Source of the DNA: Bimastos eiseni
Taxonomy: Eukaryota > Annelida > Clitellata > Crassiclitellata > Lumbricidae
Direction: 5' to 3'
Length of the DNA stretch: 64,000 bases
NCBI GenBank assembly: GCA_959347315.1
Contig: OY365811.1
Location: 42,288,195-42,352,194, forward strand
In this document: one piece after another, positions 1 through 11,934 of the stretch
Position numbering within the stretch: position 1 is the stretch's first letter
Layout of the letters: every line of letters begins with the position of its first letter
Program-made: the position numbers and the translations under genes
Notes under the pieces: generated by a model
Database searches by the model: none
Seen by the model: the letters and a program-made list of their open reading frames with translations, nothing else
Told to the model about the DNA's origin: nothing

Positions 1-169
1 GGCAGCGGTGCTCAGCCGTTGAGTAATTGAACAAGATGAATAATGAAGTCTTAAAAGGAAGACAACGACCTTCATTAATTCCTTACACTTCTCCCTCCGC
101 CCACTCCATCCATCTTAGCCTTCACTCTGTAATCCAGTAGACCAGCCACTCATCCTTCTATCCATACAT

Positions 170-290
170 CCATCCATCCATCCATCCGTCCGTCCGTCCA
201 TGCATCCATACATCCATACATCCATACATCCATACATACATACATACATACATACATACATACATACATACATCCGTCCAACCATCAACC
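170..290. repeat. CATC/CATA tetranucleotide microsatellite
   Basis: Alternating blocks of CATC, CGTC and CATA repeats. The minus-strand open frame across it is a product of the repeat and not a gene. Confidence 0.9.
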
Positions 291-458
291 ACTGACAATG
301 ACAGGTCCGCCCATCGGCAGAAGAATTCCGATCCCCTAGGCAGACATTGCGAGCTCATATGCAGAGAAATTCAGGGCCCCCAGACATAGGCATTTCAAGG
401 CCCTTTGCAGAGAAATTCCTGCCCTTAGGTGCTGAAATCAGTTCAAAGCCTCTCTTAA

Positions 459-522
459 GGAGGTGGGCGACGCTAGTGATCTTTTTATGACACAGCACAA
501 TGTCGTTTTTAATAGGAAACAA
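459..522 (+). repeat. Dispersed repeat family A, diverged copy
   Basis: Contains the family core GGGCGACGCTARTGATCT followed by a degraded form of the family end (ATCACACAGTGTCGTTAAACTGAAAC in better copies). Similar copies occur at about a dozen places in the window in both orientations. Confidence 0.6.
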
Positions 523-857
523 CAAAAGAAAATGTGCCGCTACAGATCAATTATAATTAAATAATAGAGATAGGCAAAATTCATTTTAACAGGGACTTGT
601 TTTAGTTATTCCAAAGGCGCTGTCTTATGACATCAGGGACCGTTAAGAGTTTCAAAAAGGTTGTCTGCAATGAATAAATAGCAAGAGAGACTTATATTGT
701 TATAGCGTCCGACTGATACCATTAAAAGGCGTTCAAAACGAAACCTTTTTAATCTCGTTATAATTCAGTTGTTAACGACATAGATTAGTTAATCTGACAA
801 TGCCTATGATAATAGAATTCTATGCAAAACTAAGCAATATTGTCCCAGGTTGTCCAT

Positions 858-1000
858 TGGTCCAATTTTCGTGATCCGACCCTAACCGACCCATCAAAAA
901 TGGTTCCGATCCGACCTGACCCGACTTCTGAAGCCAAATATCTGACTCCGACCCGACACATAACGTGCATAACCCGACCCGAAATTAGTGCTAATTTTAC
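858..1000. repeat. Degenerate CGACC pentamer repeat
   Basis: Many CCGACCCGAC-like words separated by short spacers. The phrase CGTGATCCGACCC also occurs in the patch at 1745-1885, so the two are related. Confidence 0.75.
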
Positions 1001-1744
1001 AAATATTATTTATCGTCAAGTTCTTATGTCGTAAAAGCGTAAAACAGTCAGACCACCATACCATATGATAATAATATTGATTTTTGACAAAGTATCAGGG
1101 AACATACCCGTCGTTTATTCCACTTATTTTGATGTAAGCTTGCTTTTTCCAAATATATATATGCAAAAGAAGTCCATATATTATAACGTATGTAAGAGTC
1201 TGGTCCGTATGTCCCAGCGTTTCACCATTAGATAACTCGTACGTCTGCAATCGATCCTTTTATTTTTAGTTTTTCTGAAATTCTTGAGGAATTAATTCAT
1301 ACGATAGCTTCAGCTGAGTTCGGTTTTAAAAGGAAAAATCCGGGTTTTCACTAAGTTTTCGCACTAATTCCTTAGCCATATTTAATTTATTTTACTGTAG
1401 CTGATTAACAACAGGGTCCGATGTGGACCGCGGATCGCTAAAGCGATGTTGGTCTTTGTAAGAGATTTTAATATCAGGTTTATTCGGTCCTTTCACTTCA
1501 CAGGGAGTCAAAGAACCGGGCACTTAAAAGGCGCCCGATTATTTGTTTCAGAAGTCAATTGCGCGTGTCAGGTTCAATTGGCTTTGCGACAGCTTTGGAG
1601 TGTCTTCTGCTGTACTTTCCTCACTCAGGTCCCTTGAAGATCTTTTGCCATTGAACGAATGCACGGATGATGCAAATAGTAACAAATCGTTTTGAAAAGC
1701 ACAGAGTTGAAAATTATGCTCTGCAAAAATTTGTGAGTCGAAAT

Positions 1745-1885
1745 GGGTCCGGGTTTAAGACACGACCCAAACCGACCCACCAGGATCTCGATTCGACCCG
1801 ACCCACCTAATCTACATTCGTGATCCGACCCGGTCCGGCCCGACCCGACCAGACCCGACCCGACGCGCTGGTCGTTCCGACCCGT
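1745..1885. repeat. Degenerate CGACC pentamer repeat, second patch
   Basis: Dense run of CGACCCGACC words, sharing TTCGTGATCCGACCC with the patch at 858-1000. A third related patch lies at 23,640-23,950. Confidence 0.78.
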
Positions 1886-2498
1886 GGACAACGTCTGTAT
1901 TGTCCTACAACAATTGGCTCGCAAAAGGCTTTGTAACAAAACTTACACATAAGAACATATTTATGTTACAAAGGCATAATACTTAGAATTAAAAGTACAA
2001 CAATAATGACATTTAATTGAAATTGTTCTACTTTTAAGCATGAACGTGATTTCTTATTGTTCATCCTCTAGATGACATTTCGTCATAATATCAACGATCA
2101 ACACAAGGAAACAAAAATTTCTCAATCATTAATGCCTTACTGTGATAATTATTGACCAAAGCCATAGCTTCTCTGATCACATCACATTACATTAGGCCTA
2201 CATTACACCCTCTCTTGCTTCCTACATATCAATTCCGTCCACAATCGCCATACATGCAACGCTGAATTAGATAATGTTCTTTTTCAACACACACACACAG
2301 ACTCTAATTGGTTATGCTCTCTCATCGTGTAATAGATTATATAGCACACGTTGCTCTAGCTTAACAGTTGTGCAAAAATATCGCTTCAGGCAATTGGATA
2401 TCGTTTGCCAGTGAACACCGTTTAATATTTTCTCTTGAAATAGCGCCAAATAATTGCCCGACAATAATTATAATTATCATCACTACGCAATAGTAGAT

Positions 2499-2602
2499 GT
2501 AGTTTCAGTTTAACGGTACTGTGTGATAACAAAGATCATTAGCGTCGCCCTCCTTCTTTACGTAGACTTGGGACTGGCACTGGCAGAGTGCTAACAGTGG
2601 CA
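2499..2602 (-). repeat. Dispersed repeat family A
   Basis: Read on the minus strand: GGCAGTGCCAGTCC-like head, then GGAGGGCGACGCTAATGATC, then the end ATCACACAGTACCGTTAAACTGAAAC-like. One of the fuller copies. Confidence 0.8.
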
Positions 2603-3279
2603 AAGTTTTCAAGAACGTGTGGTCAATTACTATCCTATTATCATTCCACAGTTTAAAGTCGTCGTATCACATCAATGGTCGTTGACGACAATTTGAAACA
2701 TATACAGTACAGTGATAATAAATTCATAGCATCCAAAAGACATAATTCATAACTGTCTGAACATTAAACTAATGTTCATTGTTTTACACATAAATAATAA
2801 CGGATTAACATCATCTATAATACATGTCATGTGTTATCTCATGCAAATGTAACAATATTTGCATCAATATTTGGACCAGGAAATGTTCAAAATGAAACAA
2901 ATTGTGTATAACCATCATTCAATTACTATTCACGTAAATGATTTGCTTATAGAGGATCAAAGATCACGTTTAAACGGTGTGTAAAGTAGCGATCCATTCA
3001 ATCGGCAAATCATGAACACGTGAAACGCCGTCTAATATTTTCCCTTCAAGAAGCGCCAAATAATTACCAGATTTTAATTATACAATAAATTTCACTTAAG
3101 TTATCTAATAAGATGAGCTTTTGGCGTGAGTTTCCATCACGCTATTTGTCGCTTTGGGTTTAAAGTGGTATGGAGTGTGACGATCTTCGTTTAAAATGAA
3201 ATAGGAATTCACCAGCGACGTAGAGGTCATCTGGTAATGGCGCTCACACACGTTTTGTTGGAAAAAGACTAACTTAAAG

Positions 3280-3692
3280 AAAGAAAAGAAAGAAGAGCGG
3301 AGGAAATTGAATACCGAATTTTAAGAGATTGTAGACGAGGAGAAGAACGAGAATGTGCTGATGAAGCAAAAAAACAGGAGAGAAGAGGTAGAACAATTGG
3401 AATGAGAAGAAGAAGAAGAAAATGAGGTACGTACAGATATAGAGCGGAACAAGATGAAGAAGTATAGACTATGTAGAGGAACAAGAGGAAGACCATTAGA
3501 GGGAGAAGAAGAAGAAGATGAAGAAGATGATGATGATGAAGAAGATGATGATGATTAAGAAGATGATGATGATGATGAAGATGATGAAGATGATGATGAA
3601 GATGATGATGATGATCAAGATGATGATGATGATGAAGATGATGATGATGAAGAAGATGATGATGACGACGATGATGACGATGATGAAACAGC
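3280..3692. repeat. Purine-rich GAA/GAT triplet tract
   Basis: Starts as a degenerate AAGAAG-rich tract and becomes GATGAT/GAAGAT triplets. It yields long Met/Lys or His/Leu frames on the two strands that are repeat artefacts. Confidence 0.85.
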
Positions 3693-3837
3693 CAAAGAAA
3701 AGAAAGTCCCAGCGACTTCATTTTCTCCGCCTCTGCATATGTTGGCTAGTGAGCACTCCTCTCTCTCATCGCCGTTTCATCTTCCCATGGACAGCGTACA
3801 TTCAGCGTAACCGTAATAGCTGATTGGCTATTGCGCC

Positions 3838-3925
3838 CTGGTGGGGCGCCAGATCATTCTGATATGATGGGTGATTTGAACCCTTGACCCCTTATTTGAC
3901 GGTCCAACAGACTAACCACGATTAA
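3838..3925 (-). repeat. tRNA-like SINE head
   Basis: On the minus strand it reads like a degraded tRNA, with an A-box-like segment (TGGTTAGTCTGTTGG) and a B box GGGTTCAAATC at 3872-3882. It does not fold as an intact tRNA, so I call it a tRNA-derived SINE fragment and not a tRNA gene. Confidence 0.5.
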
Positions 3926-4241
3926 CCATCAACCCAGCACGTCATAGGCCTACAATAATCATTAATCTGCAAAAGTACAGTCCTCGCAAATAATTATATT
4001 ATGCATCATATGCAACACAGAGAAAGACAATAAAACTTGCGATTGACACCAACGGGTGATGAACCCTTAGCTCAAGTTGATGATGAATTATAACATACTG
4101 CATATCTTTCCATAAGCATGCACAAATCGCACGTGGCGCAGCGCTTCGGAATGTAACACGTTATCCAAAGCGCTTTATAAATCATTAAATAATCGACAAT
4201 ACAATAAATATAAAGATAATTCTGAAAGATATATAGTTTTG

Positions 4242-4792
4242 CACATGCATATATATATGATATATATATATATCATATATATATATGATATATATATGAT
4301 ATATATATATATCATATATATATCATATATATATATCATATATATATATATATATCATATATATATATATATATATATCATATATATATATCATATATAT
4401 ATCATATATATATCATATATATATATATCATATATATATCATATATATATCATATATGATATATATATGATATATATATATATGATATATATATATATAT
4501 ATCATATATATATATATATATATCATATATATATATCATATATATATCATATATATATATATCATATATATATCATATATATATCATATATGATATATAT
4601 ATGATATATATATATCATATATATGTGATATATATATATCATATATATATATATATATATGATATATATATGATATATATATATCACATATATATGATAT
4701 ATATATAATATATATATATCATATATATATATATCATATATATATGATATATATATGATATATATATATCATATATATATATATATCATATA
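4242..4792. repeat. AT-only palindromic tandem array (about 550 bp)
   Basis: Repetition of ATATAT runs broken by ATCATAT or ATGATAT, so that the array is made of short self-complementary blocks. Higher-order blocks of roughly 100 bp recur inside it. Confidence 0.9.
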
Positions 4793-5109
4793 CGCGTATG
4801 GACACTCCACCACGCACACAAGCGCATATCAATATATAACATGTATGATACAGATAAATTCTATAACTGTGCGATATTGACTCGTCGCACCTAAATACAT
4901 AAATACGTCGCATCCGGTGAATATATCGCCCATATAATATATTTTAGGCAATAAACCGAATTCGTGGAAAGAAATATGAGGGCGATTGACAAAACCTCTC
5001 CCTCTCAGTCTCATCTCCACCCGACAGTGTACAGCCGGTGTACTCATCTTAATTTAGCTGGCAATAGAAGTACACTAACCAGTATACACTATCAAACACC
5101 CTTTATCCT

Positions 5110-5222
5110 ACTGTAGTAGTAGTTTCAGCTTGACGTCGCTGTGTGATAACAAAGGTCATTAGCGTCGCCCTCCTTCTTAATCCGGGTTTGGGACTGGCAC
5201 TGCCAATGTCCGAGCAGTGTCA
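5110..5222 (-). repeat. Dispersed repeat family A
   Basis: Near full copy, reverse orientation: family core TAGCGTCGCCCTCCTTCTTA, with the GGGACTGGCACTGCC head on its right side. The left end runs into an AGTAGTAGTTTCAG stretch. Confidence 0.85.
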
Positions 5223-5276
5223 GAGTTCAACCTATGTTTACTTAGCGATGTATATGACCTATGCATTTACCTGAAG

Positions 5277-5492
5277 TATGTTTATTTACATATTATGTTT
5301 ATTTACATATTATGTTTATTTGCATATTATGTTTATTTACATATTATGTTTATTCACAAATTATGTTTATTTGCATATTATGTTTATTTACATATTATGT
5401 TTATTTACAAATTATGTTTTTTTGCATATTATGTTTATTTACATATTATGTTTATTTGCATATTATGTTTATTTACATATTATGTTTATATA
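5277..5492. repeat. 17-bp minisatellite, about 12 copies
   Basis: Unit ATGTTTATTTACATATT with a few G/A and C/A variants. Because 17 is not a multiple of three and the unit lacks stops in this phase, three overlapping frames stay open with the same repetitive peptide; none is a gene. Confidence 0.92.
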
Positions 5493-5781
5493 CCTGAAAG
5501 AAGAAATAACTTACAGGTGTCTAGCAATCCATCTTGCGTCTGTGTTTGATTAGATCCTAATGACGTCTGTTGGATGGAATGCTTTCATCCCCGTATACTC
5601 ACCTTCTCATCGTATTTCCTTCCACCTTCCTCCTTCCTCCAACCACCACCACCTGCCTTTGGCTCCGTTATCTTCCACCTCTCGGCTATTCCACTCTAAA
5701 GTCCCCGCCCCTCAAGATATGCGCCCTTATCCATGCACAATTAATCCGCCTTCCAAGCTTTACCTCTCTCTATTTTACGAA

Positions 5782-5870
5782 CAGCGCTCGTGAATAAGCT
5801 GGTGCCCAGCGCTTGACTTTCGAGTGCGCTCTAGAAATTGGGAAGTTACGATTACGATTACGATTCTGAA
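5782..5870 (+). repeat. Dispersed repeat family C
   Basis: Starts GTGAATAAGCTGGTGCCCAG, then AGTGCGCTCTAGAAAT and a short TTACGA tandem tail. Related copies lie at 18,983, 31,388, 45,302 and 59,518 (plus) and 8,575, 33,722, 43,852 and 57,165 (minus). Confidence 0.75.
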
Positions 5871-6029
5871 TGTTGAGCCAACGTTCGTACTCTGATGGTG
5901 CCAGGCTCCAGTGTGGATAAAGGAGGTGGGCGCCGTACAGCGTAAATTGCTCTGTTAGACACACGATGTCGTCGATCATGGATGGCATTAAACCATAATT
6001 ATGGAATTTTAATTCGTAATCTTTGATGG

Positions 6030-6208
6030 AGAAAAAGACAAATGAAGAGATGCGCAAGGTGATTGGAGTTGAGAATGGTGAGACGTTACAACAAACAGCG
6101 TTGAGAAGGAAGCTGTGGTTCTTTGGATAATTCATGCGATCAGATGGATTGGAAAAGGAAATGATGCAGGCGTGTGTAGAAGGATTGAAAAACAAGAGGG
6201 CGCCCAAG
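6030..6208 (+). mobile_element. LINE 3' remnant (end of reverse-transcriptase ORF)
   Basis: The plus strand encodes a broken peptide with LRRKLWFFG, a stop where many LINE proteins have a GH(I/V)xR motif, then MRSDGLEKEMMQACVEGLKNKR. This matches the usual C-terminal tail of LINE polyproteins (RRRLxxFGHxxR...LE...GxRxRGRP). It is interrupted by a stop and ends in a triplet microsatellite. This is a relic. Confidence 0.6.
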
Positions 6209-6209
6209 G

Positions 6210-6210
<1 letters not shown>

Positions 6211-6272
<62 letters not shown>

Positions 6273-6273
6273 T
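6211..6273. repeat. (AAT)n-(ATT)n perfect inverted microsatellite
   Basis: About ten AAT triplets followed directly by about nine ATT triplets, so the tract is self-complementary and could form a cruciform. Confidence 0.9.
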
Positions 6274-6307
6274 ATACGGTTTACGCGAACGTTCTTGGTC
6301 GGTTGGT

Positions 6308-6418
6308 TGCAGTTTAACGACACTGTTTAATAACATTGAGGATTAAGAGGATTAGCTTCGACCTAATCCTTTATTCAGGCGTGGAACTGGCACCGTCAGA
6401 GAGCAAACAGTGATGGAG
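6308..6418 (-). repeat. Dispersed repeat family A
   Basis: Diverged reverse copy with the GTCGTTAAACTGC end on the left and the GGAACTGGCACCGTC head on the right. Confidence 0.65.
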
Positions 6419-7202
6419 TTTCATACGTTCTTGTTAAAATTTGAAGCACATTTATATTACTTAGAACGGTATATAAGATCTCGAATCAAGGCTTGATTAC
6501 GATCGTATACAATGCAGACCGAAAGCAAAAGTGGTTCTGCTATTTGCCACACGAACTGAGAGTACAATCTATCCATATAATTACCTAAGTCACGTGCTTT
6601 GTGTGTCACTTCTATGGCGCGTGATTGGACAGAATTTACCTAAATATTTGAAGTTGACCTAGATTTTGCCGCCCAAAAGCGCGAGATTAGACAAAAGTTC
6701 ACCTCAATATGGAACGCAAAAGTCACTGTAAACAAGCCTTCGATTCGCGTTTCAAAACATTTTTATTCGCATCTACGTAACTATTTTTATATGCAGCTAT
6801 TAAAGTTAAATTCATCGTGTAATGTAAGTATATTTGCAATTATTCAAACTATTTTAGTATTGACCGCTGCGAACTTGCAGTGTAGGTGACGCACAGTTCG
6901 TCGTCGACCGTTTCGTTTAATTAATGGGTAGGCCTATTTTAGCTCTACGTCAAAGTTTCTTCACCACAACTATATCAATGTTAAAATCAAGCATTACCCG
7001 TGATTATTCACGGGTTAACAGCTAGAACGAACAGTGCCAGTTGCAGTTGAATCTAAAATATCCGATTCTTCACGGGTTGACAGCTAGTTCAAAACAATTT
7101 CACACCTCTTTTACGAATGGTATCTGTCATATAAGTGAACTGGAAGACGTCAATCGTTATAGTTACAATAACCAAAGAAGCTCCGTCGCTGTTCGCACTC
7201 CG

Positions 7203-7286
7203 GCAGTGCCAATCCCAAGCCTGGGTGAAGGGAGAGGGCGACGCTAATGATCTCTATTATCACATAGTGGCGTTTAAACTGAAACT
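7203..7286 (+). repeat. Dispersed repeat family A
   Basis: Well preserved: GCAGTGCCAATCCCAAGCCT head, GGGCGACGCTAATGATCT core, and a TATCACATAGTGGCGTTTAAACTGAAAC-like end. Confidence 0.82.
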
Positions 7287-7504
7287 AATAGCATCATTGC
7301 TACCACCACAACGGCTCAAACTGTTGTCATATGCTGTTGCCATATATGCTCTGCTGCTTAACATCAATCTAGCGACGACGCAGGAAATGATGATTTCATA
7401 CAGAGCAAGAGTTATTTGCAGGATCTATAAACCTAAAGATGTAAGAATTTTTAAAAATCTTGTGAGGTCAAAGACCTTTTTTGATGTCAGATACAATACA
7501 TGTC

Positions 7505-7649
7505 GTTGAGCAATAGTAGTACAATAGTATTAGTAGTAGGTAGAACCGGTGGTAATAGTGGAAGTAGTAGTAGTCTAAGTGGAAGTAGCAGTAGCAATGT
7601 GGAAAGTAGTATTAGTAGTTGTAGGGGAAGTAGTAGTAGTAGGTGGAGC

Positions 7650-7680
<31 letters not shown>

Positions 7681-7692
7681 CTAGTAGTAGTA
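7505..7692. repeat. AGT triplet microsatellite
   Basis: AGTAGT runs with interspersed variants, producing poly-serine and poly-leucine frames on the two strands. Not coding. Confidence 0.88.
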
Positions 7693-7899
7693 GCCTAAAT
7701 GCGACTATTTCGACGTTTAGAATGTGTTCTAGGAACATGCCCAAAATGTGGTCACAGAGCACAAAGTGTCTGATGTCACATCATATTCAGAGGATCCGCT
7801 TAAGACTAATTTCCTTATGGGCAAGATATACATGTACCGCAAAGCTTCACATTATCGACGTCTCTTAATGTCCACAAGCCTTCTCAGAGCATCATTTCG

Positions 7900-8400
7900 T
7901 GTCGTTTCCTATGCATTACCTATAATCACCGAGTCTCTCCGAGAAGTCGGATGTATTTGCCCAGTGCGGCGACGTGCCGAGTTCCGTTGCAACGCAGCTT
8001 ACGTCTCACGCGGTCCTTAGGCGGCGCAACGCATCTGATTTTAATTACGTTCTGAGAGATACGCGTGTTGCGCTCTCGCAGCTGCAGTCGACCTTGTTCC
8101 CTGCTCTAATGTCGTTGGACGTACGTGACGGAAATTGCACATCGGATATTCGCGTATAGTTCGACTACGGAGCTCGCGTTGAGAGCCGCCATTAATGAAA
8201 GGTGGGCGAAATGTTCTAAAAATGGCCGACTAGCCGCCGGAGAAGCGTGGCGGAAATTACATATCGGATATCCGTCATGCGTATATATGAGCGCATTTGG
8301 AATTATTCGCTGTATAAATGCTAAGCTGTCGTTTAAACGTGTAAACCGTCGACTCATAGATTGTGTAGAAGTCTAGGAATAGATATATGCAACGCTGTCG
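7900..8400. other. CpG-richer patch with an internal diverged duplication
   Basis: Denser in CG than its surroundings, with short open frames on both strands but no recognised domain. Two related segments lie about 125 bp apart: GTGACGGAAATTGCACATCG near 8126 and GTGGCGGAAATTACATATCG near 8248. No gene supported. Confidence 0.4.
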
Positions 8401-8574
8401 TTAAATTTGCAAGTACGTAAGGACGTAACGTTCTGCCTTATCGTTGGTTGAGCCTTCTTTCAAATTTACGTATTCCTTCTTTAGTTCGTGACACCGCGTA
8501 CACCTTTACACACATCTTAAAACGATTCCTTTATCAACAAGCTGGACTTGAAGCGCTCCAATAGATGTAATTCA

Positions 8575-8660
8575 GCGTAAATTTTTGAAAATATCTCAGC
8601 GCCCACAAAAGCCACGTCAGGGAGACCAGCTTATCACCGGCGCTATACCAAATCAAGTCG
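8575..8660 (-). repeat. Dispersed repeat family C
   Basis: Contains TATCTCAGCGCCCACAAAAG then GACCAGCTTATCACCGGCGC, the reverse of the family consensus. Confidence 0.75.
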
Positions 8661-8699
8661 GCAATAGTAAGTAATTCAGCATGCACTTAATTGAACCGA

Positions 8700-9180
8700 T
8701 TGCACACACACTGCAGGAACATCATAATATGAACAATCGAAGACTGTACATTCACAAAATAATCATAATAAGCAATATTACACAACAGACATCCTAGGAG
8801 TAGTTAGAGTAACAGAAAGCAAACAATTGAAATTACAATCAATATAGGAATAGATTAAATTGTAGAGCATTTGAATGATAAAACCGCAAGCCACTCGTTT
8901 TGTTCAGACGCCAGATCAAAATCCTGGGAGGTCAAGCCGATGTCGATTATCTTGGAGTAGCGCCAAATAAGTCCACTGAATGAAGGAAGGAAGGAATGAG
9001 TCTGTAGAAAGAATTGGAGGTAATCAACAGTAAATCAATCGGGATCATAAATTCCTATTAACTTAAAACCTATTTGTCTGAAATGACAGTTGAGATGACA
9101 ACATAACCACGATTGCAAGAAACATTAGTCAATTGAATGGATAAATAAACAAAAAAAGATTCAAATGGAAGCCGTCTTCT
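8700..9180. other. AT-rich intergenic stretch
   Basis: No open frame with recognisable similarity, no obvious repeat. Confidence 0.5.
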
Positions 9181-9189
9181 TATATGCAC

Positions 9190-9510
9190 TTACCTGGGTT
9201 GAAGTAAGTCAGTCGGTTGGTCGGTCAGTCTGTGTGTCAGATCAATCAGTCAGTAGGTCTAAGCGAGTAAACCACTCAACAAAGCTGTTAAGCAGTTACT
9301 CAGTCGACCTGTCAATTAATCAGTCAGTCAGTCAGCCAGTCAATCAGTCAGCCAGTCAATCAGTCAGCCAGTCAATCAGTTAGCCAGTCAATCAGTCAGT
9401 CAATCAGTCAGTCAATCAGTCAGCCAGTCAATCAGCCAGTCAATCAGTCAGCCAGTCAGTCAATCGATCAGTCAGTCAGCCAGTCAAACAGTCAGTCAGT
9501 CAGTCATTGA
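9190..9510. repeat. CAGT/CAAT tetranucleotide tract
   Basis: Tandem CAGT and CAAT words with CCAGTCAATCAGTCAG higher-order pattern over about 320 bp. Confidence 0.9.
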
Positions 9511-10294
9511 TCTATAACACAGATAGCCAACCAACAATTATAGTGGACTCCGAATAAGGTCGACAATAATCAGGCGTACTCACCGTCAGCTGGATAAGCC
9601 TCCGTCTCCATACCTCTCCTACATTCCTCCTTCGCTTTCTCCATCAGAATATCCTCCTCGTCGACGTTTCTCCGATTCATTGTCTGCATTCTCATTAGCA
9701 AAAACGGAAGTTGAGCACACTAGCTTCCGGTCTGTTTAAATATCACATCGACTCGGCCGAACACGAGTCTTTTTCAGCAGAGGCTCCTCCAAATGAGGTT
9801 TTCTTTTGTGAAGACGTATTCGCAAAGGGAATTCCGGTTTCCTCGTTCGAGTTGAATGAATGGTTACTGGATGCGTTGAGAGACAGAAGCGATGTTCTAG
9901 AACGTTCTACTAAGAGCGAGGAACATCCTACAAAGATAAGAACCGCCTTTGTATGCAACTTAACCTGGAACCTGGAACAATTACAGCTGAGAGATAACGA
10001 AAGAGGCTGAGAGAGAGTTTTTTTGTGAGTCGTTGTAAGACGGAGGAGTTGCAAAACGTAGCTACCTGATCGGATTAAGCGTGGTATACAACATAATGGA
10101 AGACACATGTACGTCCGCAAGACAGATCATTTATTATACAGTAATAGCAGCCGGACAGTTGTTTTATTAACGGACTTGTTAATGAAGCAACTTTATTAAC
10201 GGACTCGATGGGGAACATTGGATCAGCGTTCTCGTAGCTCTCCCTGTCAACACTGGTCCGGTCTTCAGCCGTACCGGTGTTGCAAATAAGGCCG

Positions 10295-10572
10295 TCAACG
10301 GGTACCCGGGTACCCTACCGAGGCAGACTACCCGGATAATGAAATCGGTTTTCGGGTACCCGAAATTCCGTTAAAATGCGCGATTTTACCTGAACATATG
10401 CCAGAAATATTCCGTTGGTCATATTGACTGACTGCCCGGGCAATGAAATCGATTCTTGGGTGCCCGACATTCCGAAAAAATGCGCAATTCCCTACATTTC
10501 TCGGCAAAATATCCGCGCGATCGGGTACCCCGGTACCCGACCGTGTAGATCGACGGGTACCCTGGTCATGAT
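10295..10572. repeat. GGGTACC-rich repeat with a diverged tandem duplication
   Basis: Palindromic GGGTACCC words at both ends surround two related segments of about 115 bp. The first begins CCCGGATAATGAAATCGGTT, the second CCCGGGCAATGAAATCGATT; both then run through (C/T)GGGT(A/G)CCCGA and AAAATGCGC. Looks like a mobile or satellite-like unit. Confidence 0.7.
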
Positions 10573-11072
10573 TTCAGTATTTGTGACAACCTTAGTTGCA
10601 AATGATCCAACCAGCAGACCGAATTCTTGAGGTGAATCCCGGTCACGTGCCATTACAGACAGATCATCACACACCATGCTGGCTGATGAACAGCTCGACT
10701 CGTGCACTTAAACTCTGGAGTCATTGGCTGGACACGCTAAGCATACTCAAAGAAAAGCAAGAAACGGACTCGTTTAAGGACGATGTTCTTAGTCTGATTA
10801 CCATTTGGTTTTGGTTTCGTGTCTGTTCATCCTTCTTGCATTAGATGATGCTGAGATATAAGAACAGCCAATTACATTTCCAATCATGAGGATGATTGTT
10901 TCGGTGGAAAACAGTACAGCTAAGGAACAAACTGAGAAGACTGTTAATTACATTCTAAACACGAAGACAAAGATAGAATCTCTCTTTTATAATCACTTCC
11001 ACTGCATCCGTCAAATTGAAATCAACGGAGCCGTATACTACTACTCACAGAATAGATTTCAGTCTCGTAAAC

Positions 11073-11120
11073 AACACCCGGTCGGTAAACAATTCAACTT
11101 TCGGTCACTGACCGGGTGTT
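11073..11120. repeat. Short perfect inverted repeat
   Basis: AACACCCGGTC at 11073-11083 is matched by GACCGGGTGTT at 11110-11120 with a 26-base loop. Could be a stem-loop or the ends of a very small element. Confidence 0.7.
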
Positions 11121-11289
11121 CAATGTTAGGGAAAAGAAGCAGAGGAAGATTCGCAGTCAGTTGAGTTTACCACCGACAGTGATTGATTGATCACACGATT
11201 GTGTAAGCAATTTGTACAATCGCCGAGCTATGTGTATCTAAAGGAGTCGCATCACTCATACATGTGGTTACAAAAACCTGGCATGAGAG

Positions 11290-11297
11290 AGGGGGAA

Positions 11298-11328
<31 letters not shown>

Positions 11329-11472
11329 CACAGAGAGACACAGACACAGAGACAGACAGAGACAGGCAGAGACAGAGACAGACAGACAGAAAGAGAGAGG
11401 CAGAGACAAAGAGACAGAGACAGAGTGAGACAGAGACAGAGTGAGACAGACAGAGAGAGACAGAGAGATAAT
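11290..11472. repeat. GAGA/GACA microsatellite
   Basis: Mixed GAGA, GACA and CAGA words over about 180 bp. Confidence 0.9.
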
Positions 11473-11861
11473 TGCCTATTGTAACTATTAAAGCACGCGA
11501 TATCTACCTATACTGAAGCTAATACTGTTTTAAAGAGATTCCATCGATACATCGCCATATTTCAACTTCGATTAATCGATTAATTTCAATGAATTTTGTA
11601 TCTGTTAGATATAGGCCGACACACTGATTCAGATACACAATTTCCTGTCAATAAAAAACCTTCAATCAGTCCAGTGATACTGAGGGTGATACGTCAACTA
11701 GGCTATGTGTGTAAATTCTGGACTTTTTCGACCCCTCCACTATCGTTGTTTCTAACCCACCTTCATCAGTCCTATGCTTCTATATCCATCACCCATCGGT
11801 CTTTCCGTTCGGAACTCAAGTCTTGCCTTTACAAGATCCATTACCCGAACTCACTTGATCA

Positions 11862-11934
11862 TCAATATCATCATCATCACCATCATCATCACCATCATCA
11901 TTATCATCATCATCATCATCACCATCAGACCTTG
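11862..11934. repeat. CAT/CAC triplet microsatellite
   Basis: CATCATCATCAC triplets, giving a poly-histidine frame that is not a gene. Confidence 0.9.

Larger units (their letters stand above)
523..2498. other. Intergenic stretch without a recognisable gene
   Basis: AT-rich unique-looking DNA interrupted by two CGACC-rich patches (858-1000 and 1745-1885). No frame shows a conserved domain or plausible exons with splice sites. Confidence 0.6.

Noticed and set aside
3269..3823. His/Leu-rich and Met/Lys-rich frames
   Set aside because: Products of GAA/GAT triplets.
4239..4604. 121-codon Tyr/Ile frame
   Set aside because: Product of the AT-only array.
5277..5492. CRISPR-like array
   Set aside because: Head-to-tail 17-bp units with no unique spacers; plain minisatellite in a eukaryote.
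5770..6336. 188-codon minus frame
   Set aside because: It runs antisense through family C, a LINE tail readable on the plus strand, and a triplet microsatellite.
9711..10010. 99-codon plus frame, some residue composition like a real protein
   Set aside because: No ATG at its start, no domain, an equally long overlapping minus frame and no matching neighbours with splice sites.
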